DNA from: Ostrinia nubilalis
Lineage: Eukaryota; Arthropoda; Insecta; Lepidoptera; Crambidae
Assembly (NCBI RefSeq): GCF_963855985.1
Contig: NC_087092.1
Coordinates: forward strand, 18,104,001-18,168,000
Reading direction: 5' to 3'
Length of the DNA: 64,000 nt
Under the pieces are notes generated by a model, which had not been told where the DNA came from, did no database searches, and saw only the letters and a list, made by a program, of their open reading frames with translations. The translations under genes were made by a program, and so were the position numbers. Below, in pieces: positions 55,794 through 64,000 of the stretch (positions within the stretch are counted from its first letter, which is position 1; every line of letters begins with the position of its first letter).

Positions 55794-56127
55794 CTAGCTT
55801 TCCGCCCGCGGCTTCGCGCGCGTGGACTACATTATCTACATATTTTACGGAACCCTATTTTTTTTCCAAAATAAAATTTGACCTATGTTACTCGTGGATA
55901 ATGTAGCTTTCGAATGGTGAAAGAATTTTTAAAAACGGTCCAGTAGTTTTTGAGCCTATTCTTTACAACCAAACAAACAAACAAAGTTTTCCTCTTTATA
56001 ATAATAAATAAATAATAAATAAATAAATAAATAAATTTCCTTGGACATTTTACACTACGCTTCTAGTCCCAAACTAAGCAAAGCTTGTACTATGGGTACT
56101 AGACAACGGATATAATATTAGTGTAGA
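55794..56127 (-). mobile_element. Helitron interrupted by a SINE tail
   Basis: Minus-strand Helitron: starts TCTACACTAATATTATA (56127) after an A, ends GCGCGAAGCCGCGGGCGGAA then AGCTAG (55794) before a T. The piece at 56004-56110 is foreign. Without it the element is about 220 bp, in line with the other Helitrons here. Confidence 0.75.
56004..56110 (-). mobile_element. SINE 3' fragment inserted into the Helitron
   Basis: Reverse complement of the SINE end seen at 39080-39188 (TACGCTTCTAGTCCCAAACT, AAGCTTGTACTATGGGTACT), with an (AAAT)n tail at the left. TATAATA at 55997-56003 and 56111-56117 is the likely 7-bp target duplication. Confidence 0.7.
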
Positions 56128-57103
56128 TACCGCATCACTGCTTCAGTCAAAGTAATCCAGATTGTGCATTTATTCTCATAAAGACCAATTAAGTATGCCA
56201 CTTACATGAGAACTCAGTAAAAAATAAAAATATACCCATCACTTACTCATAGACCCAGATTTAGGAGCGAATAGGATAGCACATTGTCAAATACCTAGGT
56301 ATTTGCGACTATGTGCCCCGTTGGCCACTTCTTTAATACATTGAACGAACAAATCAATATTTTTAATGTCCGAGGGTATCTTGTTAAAAACGTGCTCCTT
56401 CACTTGTTATTGTGGTCTGGCCATACCTTGTTCAGGTCTTAGGCAAGCAAAACAATATAGCTCGCGCGTCGAGTGCAGGGAATATAGGGATACCGAATCC
56501 CTACGTCAAAATTAACAAGTATTTATCAATTATTTTGCGGTGCAAAAACTATATATTACTGCTAACTAATATATATTATCACCTTATACATGAATATTAT
56601 ATTCATGCAGCGTTGTGATCCTTTTCATTGGAGCTAATGTGCTACATATTGCGTGTACATAACTGATCACATTCGCGTCTGTATGCGTAACCAAATCCCC
56701 GCGTTCCTCGGGATGAGCCTGTTTGATTCAGGGCTCATCTCCGCTCGCAAACAATTTCGCAAACAAATTACTCGTAGGAAGACCTTTCGTTTGGTCATAT
56801 CATATTCAATATTATATATTTTCAAGCGCCATTTTACTCAGAGGTTCTTATGTCCTAGGCGACATACGAAGACTAACTAATAGCACAAATTGTGCGAAAA
56901 GAAATCTGATTCTTTGCCTATATCTGGTTGAGCCATGTCAGATACCTACCGCAGCCAGAGTCTGTCATTAGGGTTTGTAGCCTTAGAAGTTAAAACCTAC
57001 ACGATTGAAAAATAATATTTAAGCCACTCTAAGCCAACAGCTGGCGTGACCATACTGCAGCATTATAGGTGTTTTTCAAATTGCACTAAAACGTCTCGCG
57101 GTG
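56128..57103. other. Gene-free sequence
   Basis: Nothing supported. ORFs at 56653-56971 overlap in different frames and look random. Confidence 0.35.
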
Positions 57104-57111
57104 CTTCACGC

Positions 57112-57405
57112 GGTTTATTCCACTTTGTTCACCTGTTTAATATCACCTGGGCGAACAAAGTGGATTTTTTAATGTCCTCATTTCACCCAGGTTTCAAAGC
57201 AGTCTCTTTTGTTCACCTAGGAATTAATTCACCCAAGTTTTCGCATCTGTTTACCGGGGTGAATTAAATTCTAGATGAACAAAGGCGACCGCTTTAGTCG
57301 ACTCAATTCACCTGGAAAATTAAGCTAGATGAAATGGTTCCGAGATGAAATGAGGACACTAAAAATTCCACTTTCTTCACCTAGGTGAACAAAGTGGAAT
57401 AAACC
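57112..57405. mobile_element. Palindromic MITE with near-perfect 8-bp duplication
   Basis: Ends GGTTTATTCCACTTTGTTCA and its complement are inverted. Further inverted blocks (TGTCCTCATTTCA, GAATTAATTCACCC) make almost the whole 294 bp foldable. CTTCACGC (57104-57111) and CATCACGC (57406-57413) differ by one base, fitting an 8-bp hAT-like target duplication. Confidence 0.7.
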
Positions 57406-57413
57406 CATCACGC

Positions 57414-59101
57414 AACGATATCAAGTGCAAAGTTTAATAACGACTCTGTTGATTGTGTTTACCATCACTCCCTTTATTGTGGCCACATAGGTAACATTTA
57501 AAATAATAATAACCTATCTTTTATCTCGAGGACGAAATTCCTATTTATGTTCTGATGAAATGTTTCATCATTTCTAAAATTATATTGTAATAAAAGCCAG
57601 CCCAATAATACCTCTGATTAGCACGTCTCACGAATTAACTAGCCGTGGCCGACATGAATAATACAATCATCCAATGCAGACGCACCGAATTACGCTGTTA
57701 TTGTATGTAAATGCCCTAATCAACTATTCACACTAGCATCACTCGTTTTCTAGACGAGTAGCTCAGATGTATGAGCCGAAATTGGATTCTGATTGTATCC
57801 GAATAGAACACGTATTTACTGAAGGTCGTATTACAACTGAGTTAATATAAATAGGTACCATACTCAAAGTTTTAGATGTTCACTTGTTTTTATTGAGGCG
57901 TTCATTTGCTAACAACATGATCAATTGCTCTTATTCATATGTATTTTTTCAATTCCTTGCACGATCTTCCTTGATTCTTCCGATTGTTCAGTTTTTTACG
58001 GTTTCATCCTGTTTTCATTTAATTATCTTATTTTTGTGTCATGTATTTTTTCTGAATTGTATTGACATAAACATACAAATAGACAATTTACAAAACCGAA
58101 ACAAGAAATAAAGCAGATTTTGGTAGAATAAGGCAGCTAATAATTTAATGCTCACAGATGTTTGATGAGACGGATAATCCGTCTTTACCGTCGCCTTATA
58201 AGCACCTTATCGAGTATTTTATTTTTGGGTAAAAGATAAAATAACCTGAATTCCAGTAAAACAGCTTTACATGGACCAAGTTCTAGTCTATTTTTAAATA
58301 GAAATTAATGTAAAATTGTACTATTCTCAGAGTGTTCTTTTATTATACCGACACCTTATTTATTTATTTATTTATAATCTGCTTGAAGGCTTTATGATTT
58401 TCTATGTAGTTATAGGCAGGTACGAGTATTTATTTATCGATGATATAAAATATTTCGGAATTGTTGTGACTTATTTGATTGAAGTAGGTAATATTAATTT
58501 TGACAACTTTTTCATTCACTTATTTGTTTTATTCGGGCTCGCCAATAAAGTTTGTGGGGAGAATACAATATCGAACGAACAATTATTGTTGATATATTTT
58601 CAAGGGTCATCCTATAGCTTTTATTCAATATTTTATTTTAAAAAAGACACGTCAAAGTTTCTTGAAATATCTGCAAGTTTGATGTAGGTAGGTAATCTTC
58701 ACGAACTTTGGTATTTCATAGACTAATATGAAAGTCACACGTTCCCAGCGGCCAGAAATGGGCCGCTCGATCGATTCGCGTCGGCTAACGATTAACCATT
58801 AGTCCGCGTCCGTCAATCTCCAGTAATCTGAGTTCGAAGCGATGACAAAACTCTACGTTCGAATTCGAATCGAAGAGAATTATTATCATGAGCGAGCGCC
58901 GGCGGCGGCGGCCTCGTGGTCAATCAGACGGTGTTAATACGGATATTTTTGGAAATAAACATGACTGACATAAAAAAATACCTTCAATACATAACGGGTC
59001 GTACAAATGAGCAACTGTAATATTCTTGGAAATTAGGCAAAGATCTACAAACCAACAAGATAGGAAACTATAGCTATTCATTGTAGTCTTTATACTTATC
59101 A
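57414..59101. other. Gene-free sequence
   Basis: AT-rich. The 123-codon ORF at 58316-58687 is hydrophobic and AT-driven, without recognised motifs. A GC-rich patch at 58740-58920 contains (CGG)n and self-complementary GTTCGAATTCGAA sequence. Confidence 0.35.
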
Positions 59102-59334
59102 CTAGCTTTCCGCCCGCGGCTTCGCCCGCGTGGAATTTTGTCTGTCACAGAAAAACTTTATCGCGCGCGTCCCTGTTTCAAAAACCGGGATAAAAACTAT
59201 CCTATGTTCTTTCCCGGGACTCAAACTATCTCTATGCCAAATTTCATCAAAATCGGTTGCGAAGTTTAAGCGGGAAAGCGTAACAGACAGACAGACAGAC
59301 AGAGTTACTTTCGCATTTATAATATTAGTTGGGA
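59102..59334 (-). mobile_element. Helitron, 233 bp, complete ends
   Basis: Minus strand starts TCCCAACTAATATTATAAAT after an A (complement of T59335) and ends GAAGCCGCGGGCGGAAAG then CTAG (59102) before a T. Same family as 45778-46006; the two share the middle block with GATTTTGATGAAATTTGG. Confidence 0.85.
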
Positions 59335-59867
59335 TTTTCAAATGCCAATAGCAGAACTGTATCAAAACCGACTGCATTACCTACTTTTTAACAGACTCCA
59401 AAAAGGAGGAGGTTATATGGCTGTATGTATTTTTTTTAGCCAATACGGTGATAAAAAACAACATTAACGATTGATACTTATTATGCCGTCTAAGGATGCT
59501 CAACAACTTGATCTTAACTTTAAACAAATCTTTGACGTATGAGGCTGTTCTAGGCTATTTATAAACTAGAATCTTCAAATACTTGACTACTTGCAGCAAA
59601 AACTCTTCGTAACATTGTTCTGGAATACTTCAGCTTCTGCCGCTGACCGTTATATAAATATATTTTTTGTAGTGGGACTTCTTTCTTTACTCAAGGTAAA
59701 CTCCTTTATTTATTTAATCTAGGCTTTAAAGCTTTAAGTATACATTACAAGTTTAAAATAAAACAAACGGAATTTCTGTTTTACTCATACTTTAGATAAA
59801 CCACCACGATAAAAATGTATAAAGTTATTTATGCGTGAAAACGTAACAATTGAGTTATTTTCTTCTC

Positions 59868-59992
59868 CTTAGTCAGGCAGTCCTGTCAGAGTGGCAGGGT
59901 TGCGCTGACGAGGTACACGGTGGGGTGTTCGATGTCATCTCCGAGGGTAGCTCTCCTGGCGATGTGCTTCCATTTCTGACGGTTATTATTTT
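59868..59992 (-). mobile_element. Short LINE C-terminal fragment
   Basis: The minus strand reads NRQKWKHIARRATLGDDIEH and continues to a stop near the 3' end. The HIARRAT motif resembles LINE C-terminal tails. Short and without duplication, so only a tentative call. Confidence 0.35.
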
Positions 59993-60038
59993 CACCTTCA
60001 TAAAATTAGTACCATTTGCAAAAAAGCAAGTCCCCCAT

Positions 60039-60298
60039 CGTTCGTTTCAGCCAAATGACGTCCACTGCTGGACAAAGGCCTCCCCCAAGGTTTTCCACAA
60101 TGAACGGTCCTGCGCTGCCCGCATCCAGGCTCTTCCCGCGACCTTTACCAGATCGTCGGTCCACCTAATAGGAGGCCTGCCCACGCTACGTCTTCCAGCC
60201 AGTGGTCGCCACTCGAGAACTTTCTTGCCCCAACGGCCATCGTCTCTACGAGCTATGTGCCCCGCCCTCTGCCACTTGATTTTAGCAATTCTGTCGGT
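60039..60298 (-). mobile_element. RTE-like LINE tail with 11-bp duplication
   Basis: A 260-bp copy whose minus-strand frame encodes DRIAKIKWQRAGHIARRDDG and RWTDDLVKVAGRAW, ending FVQQWTSFG-stop, then CGAACG tail units. AAGTCCCCCAT at 60028-60038 and 60299-60309 is an exact 11-bp target duplication. Confidence 0.9.
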
Positions 60299-60626
60299 AA
60301 GTCCCCCATACTTTAGAGATAAAAACAAAACAAACAACCTCAACTTGTAGCATAACAAGTGGCGCATGAAGTAAGTAACAGCTCGAGCTGGTGAGCCAGC
60401 GTGTTGGACGTAATGGACCACGCAGCGCCAACGTTTGTTCCAATGCTGGCGGAGAATATGAAATGTGCTGTTGGGATTTTGTTACACGAGTCAATAATAC
60501 CCTTTTAAGATCTGTCTGTCCGTCAGTTGTAAGATGTTTGTTATACCTTCTTAAGTTAAGTACTCGGGTCTTATAGTACTTAAGTTGTTTGTGAGACAAA
60601 TAAAGTAGTCTTACATAATGTTGGTT

Positions 60627-61241
60627 CGTTCGTTCGTTCGTTTCAGCCGAAAGACGTCCACTGCTGGACAAAGGCCTCCCCCAAGGATTTCCACAAAGAC
60701 CGGTCCTGCGCCGCTTGCATCCAGGTACTTCCCGCGACCTTCACCAGATCGTCGGTCCACCTAGTGGGAGGCCTGCCCACGCTACGTCTTCCAGCTCGTG
60801 GTCGCCACTCAAGAACTTTCCTGCCCCAGCGGCCATCAGCTCTTCGAGCTATGTGCCCCGCCCACTGCCACTTGATTTTAGCGATTCTGCGGGCTATGTC
60901 AGTCACTCTGGTTCTCCTACGGATCTCCTCATTTCTGATTCGATCACGCAGGGAAACTCCGAGCATAGCACGCTCCATAGCTCTTTGGGTGACCTTGAGC
61001 CTTCTTATGAGGCCCATAGTAAGCGACCACGTCTCAGAGCCATACACCATCACTGGCAACACACACTGGTCAAATACTTTTGACTTGAGACACTGCGGTA
61101 TTTCGGACGTGAGAATTTCGCGAAGCTTCCCGAACGCTGCCCAGCCGAGTTGGATTCGACGATTAACCTCTTTCTCGAAGTTGGACCTACCTAACTGGAC
61201 TGTTTGTCCCAGGTATACATAATTGTCAACAACTTCGAGTT
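60627..61241 (-). mobile_element. Longest RTE-like LINE copy, 12-bp duplication and (ACGA)n tail
   Basis: A 615-bp 5'-truncated insertion. ATAATGTTGGTT at 60615-60626 and 61242-61253 is an exact 12-bp target duplication. The 3' end (left side) carries repeats of GTTC, that is (GAAC)n on the coding strand. The reading frame is open across almost the whole copy, which suggests a fairly recent insertion. Confidence 0.92.
60643..61240 (-). pseudogene. RTE-like reverse transcriptase, C-terminal 199 codons
   Basis: The frame is open from the truncation point to the stop at 60643-60645, with no start of its own (an apparent start at 61062 is a GTG). It begins with VDNYVYLGQTVQLGRSNFEK, then NRRIQLGWAAFGKLR and VLPVMVYGSETWSLT, the thumb-like end of RTE-type reverse transcriptases. 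The conserved post-polymerase tail follows: KIKWQWAGHIARR, GRWGRKVLEWRPRAG, GRPPTRWTDDLVKV, ending QQWTSFG. The YADD catalytic region and the endonuclease domain lie in the missing 5' part, so the copy is dead on arrival, the normal outcome of incomplete target-primed reverse transcription. Confidence 0.8.
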
Positions 61242-61253
61242 ATAATGTTGGTT

Positions 61254-62220
61254 ACGATTATATTTATACCAGAAAAAACCTTTTCGTGAAAGGGTGCATT
61301 AGGTGAAATGTAAAAAGATACTAATTCAGAAGTTTAGTATAAAGTACCTACCTAATTTAATAATAAAAACTTTTGGGAATTGGAAAAAATAACATCTTCA
61401 GCGGTTACTGTCATATATTTGTAAACCTACAGTTGGTAATTTGATGTTGACTGATACTTACGTAAAAGTTCTATAAATAACTCGATAACATTAGCTAACT
61501 CATTTATCCTTTTAGACTGTCGATCAAATTCATAGGAATGCTGATTCCATTAGATACTACAAATGACGGACAATACAAGTCCATCAATCAGGCGTCAATT
61601 ATGGGCTGTCTACTTCATAAGCTTCCAACAAATGCGTTGATCAAACTAATGAATCACAAAGAAAAGCGCTTATCGGGGAAAAATTGAAGCTCGTGAACGT
61701 CAAAAATTATTGAATTAACTACCCCGTTAAAAGTCCTTATCACCTTTTTTTCGGGTCAAATTAAATAAATTAATTTCAAGCGCTGAAAAAATTAATTTCT
61801 TTAAAATATGAAGGTTTTGGTAGCTGATCCGTATTATAAGATGTATTTTAACATGCATCTGGCGTATAACCGGCAGAGGAGTGTGTTTAACAACACCCCA
61901 TAAAGCGAGCGGGCGAGGCCGCCCTGTGAGAGAGAGGGTGCTTTACATTGTACACGAGTCGGCTAGTTGGTTCAAGCGACTGAATTATTTGTATCAGAAA
62001 TTCGCGTTTATAATAAATACATAATATGAAGGTTCTAATACATAGTTGTGGCTATTTGACAGTTTTCGGACTATCCTATCAATTACGTAAAAGCCATCGT
62101 TTTAGTTTTATTTGACAACCTAATTCCACCAGCCCCCTTCCATCACCGGGGAACCAGACGCAATTAGCGTACCATCCTTACAATGTCGACATTCCACCAG
62201 CTCACACTAAGCATTTCGAT
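61254..62220. other. Gene-free sequence
   Basis: AT-rich with a small GC-richer patch at 61870-61970. Nothing supported. Confidence 0.35.
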
Positions 62221-62416
62221 AACTCTTTTATAATGCGAACAGCTAGGGACCGGAATTCGCTGCAATGCCTGCTGCTGTCTTTCCTAAACACCATAATCCG
62301 GGCCTTTTCAAGGCGAGAGTGAATAGGCACTTGCAGGGCAGATATGTACCATTCTAGACAGTACCTCACTTAACACCAGGTGCGATTGCGGTAAAATACC
62401 TGCCTTATTATGCATA
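62221..62416 (+). mobile_element. LINE 3' tail with frameshift
   Basis: SFIMRTARDRNSLQ is followed after a one-base insertion by the AVFPKHHNPGLFK-type frame, then ARVNRHLQG and a 3' region ending GCATAAATA. Same family as 49571-49765, but frame-shifted. Confidence 0.65.
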
Positions 62417-62854
62417 AATAGTGGTTTAGTCTTTTGGAGTCCGAAGACTCAATTAAACTAATTGAGTCATCTTTCGAACCACTGGACAACTGAAGCATTG
62501 TGTAGGCGTTAGAATTTATGTGAATAGGCTATTATCTTGATTTCTGATCAAAAATGGCTACAGACTATTCAATTTTTCACAACACAATTACTTATCCTTT
62601 AATCAAGATGGACAGGGTACAAACAAGATTGTACTGTTGTTAAGTGCCTAAACCAGTCGCAATCGCGTATTTTTAGTTTGTAGGTCAGCAGTTATTCAAA
62701 CTGAAGTACCTAATTAGGCTTTGTCAGCATCATGTCCCATTTCGGATGAATTGACTTTGAGCATAATGAATTACATGAAAAGAAATACAATATACAATTA
62801 AGGAGGAAACTACGAGTAGGATGTCTGTCATTGTCGCGTAGTGAAATAATAAAA
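62417..62854. other. Gene-free sequence
   Basis: Nothing supported. Confidence 0.35.
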
Positions 62855-63122
62855 TAAATAATAAATAATAAATCTTTGGACAATTTCACACAGCGCCAGC
62901 TAGCCCCAAAGTAAGCAACTTAATGCTTGTGTTATGGGTGCTACCTTAACGGATATACTACTTATATACTTTTTTTTTTTAAATACATAAATATTATACA
63001 TAGTCACACCCAGACCCGTCACAGAAATTAAAATTCATCATTTCAATTTCTGCCCGGCCGGGAATCGAACCCGGGACCTCTCGGCATAGTAGTCTGTTCT
63101 GAACCACTACACCAAACGGCCG
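62855..63122 (-). mobile_element. Full-length tRNA-headed SINE
   Basis: Minus strand: head CGGCCGTTTGGTGTAGTGG, B box in CCCGGGTTCGATTCCCGGCC, body TGACGGGTCTGGGTGTGACT, T/A-rich middle, and a 3' end with GTTGCTTACTTTGGGGCTAG and GTGTGAAATTGTCC, ending in (ATT)n. It differs from the copy at 38954 in the 3' half, so two SINE subfamilies share one head. The probable tRNA source was not identified. Confidence 0.8.
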
Positions 63123-64000
63123 ACAAATTGTGCCAGACTACACATTAATTTTCTTTATCTTGATAGGAATGTCTGCCTGTGTCGTAAATTAAGGTTTGCA
63201 AGCAATATTAATAAATTATGGGGTGTTATTCTATGCCTGCGACTATTACTGAGTTCACACGACACAAAGGCCTTCAGGACACAAGTAGGCTTCTTTTGCC
63301 ATTACATTAAAAGGTTCAGATTTTTACTACACCAAGTAATTTCAATGAAAAAACAAATTTATTTATTTACACAAAGTTCTTGTAGCTTTATCTCCCAGTG
63401 CTAGTAAGTACTTAAGTCTGTTATTATAATATGTTACTTAGATAAAATGAGAAACTAGCTTCTCTACTCTAGTTGGCTAACTAAGCTAATGTATCAAGTG
63501 GTTACTTTTGACAAATGACTGTACAAGATTTCTCAATTCCACGTAAGAATAATAATAGAAACACTGTTATACTTGTTGTTTGTTCGCCCTTATTCTTGTG
63601 AATCGGTTAGTTTTAATTAGAGCGAAGAAAGTTTGGTGTAACCCTATTAGTTATTCATTCATTGTGCTCTTGAGAGAAGTTGTGGAAGTGTTATTATAAG
63701 AAGTTGCCGCAACATTCAATTATTCTACTAATATTTTCTCAGTCCTTTTGGAGTGGTGTTGTAGGAGGTACTTGAAGGTTGAGTAACCTATTTATTTAAA
63801 GGACTGGAGGAAAACCTAGAAACACTTCAAAATGTTCAAATAATGGACGTTATATTGAACGAAGGATTTTTGCTTGATCAACACACTGTAGTAAATTATA
63901 ACATGAAATGAGTGTTGCAAATAGTATACCGTTATTTTTCTTTATGACAATGAAGTGACTTTATTCTCTGAATTAAATGAAAACTAATATTTCAACCTTA
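63123..64000. other. Gene-free AT-rich sequence to window end
   Basis: No supported exon or transposon terminus. Confidence 0.35.

Noticed and set aside
58316..58687. 123-codon hydrophobic ORF as a membrane protein gene
   Set aside because: AT-rich sequence yields Phe/Leu/Ile/Tyr-rich ORFs by chance; no start context, splice signals or motif.
60715..61222. Plus-strand ORFs of 122 and 152 codons
   Set aside because: They are antisense to the RTE reverse-transcriptase frame, which explains their openness.

Overview
The window is eukaryotic and very probably from a moth or butterfly (Lepidoptera). It is AT-rich and has no dense reading frames. It is filled with repeat types familiar from lepidopteran genomes: short Helitrons that start TC and end CTAG, RTE-like LINE 3' fragments with (ACGA)n tails, tRNA-headed SINEs, TA- and TTAA-flanked DNA elements, and a BEL/Pao LTR retrotransposon. 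The species cannot be named from the sequence.

Only one long intact coding region is present: the 1729-codon polyprotein of a full-length BEL/Pao element (9647-16900). Its two 496-bp LTRs look identical and it is flanked by CATGG duplications. Host coding sequence is sparse. Two small exon-like segments on the + strand (5352-5401 and 41365-41440) have good splice signals and compatible phases, and would join in frame across an intron of about 36 kb. I infer that much of the window is intron of a large host gene, with a possible CpG-rich alternative first exon near 53.2-53.4 kb.

Layout. 0-5.3 kb: a degraded multi-copy ORF, LINE tails, and a pogo/Tigger-like element (3858-5320) carrying a smaller TA-flanked MITE. 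5.35-9.6 kb: exon A, a LINE tail, a hAT-type MITE with an 8-bp duplication (6502-7137), and interspersed repeats. 9.47-17.0 kb: two head-to-head repeat copies, one split by the BEL/Pao element. 17-28 kb: a dinucleotide run, a TA MITE, a TTAA-flanked piggyBac-like remnant (21017-21969), RTE tails with clear target-site duplications, a jockey/CR1-like LINE fragment and a TIR element. 28-33 kb: repeats and a nested Helitron pair containing a 135-bp tandem array. 33-45 kb: mostly unique sequence with a SINE, RTE tails, exon B, a Helitron and an unexplained duplicated segment. 45-48 kb: a piggyBac-type element inside an 8-bp-duplication inverted-repeat element. 48-64 kb: more Helitrons (one split by a SINE tail), RTE tails including the longest copy (60627-61241), LINE tails and a second full SINE.

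No CRISPR array, operon, rRNA or genuine tRNA gene was found. The notable content is the layered insertion history, readable to the base from duplications and termini, rather than a new biochemical system.
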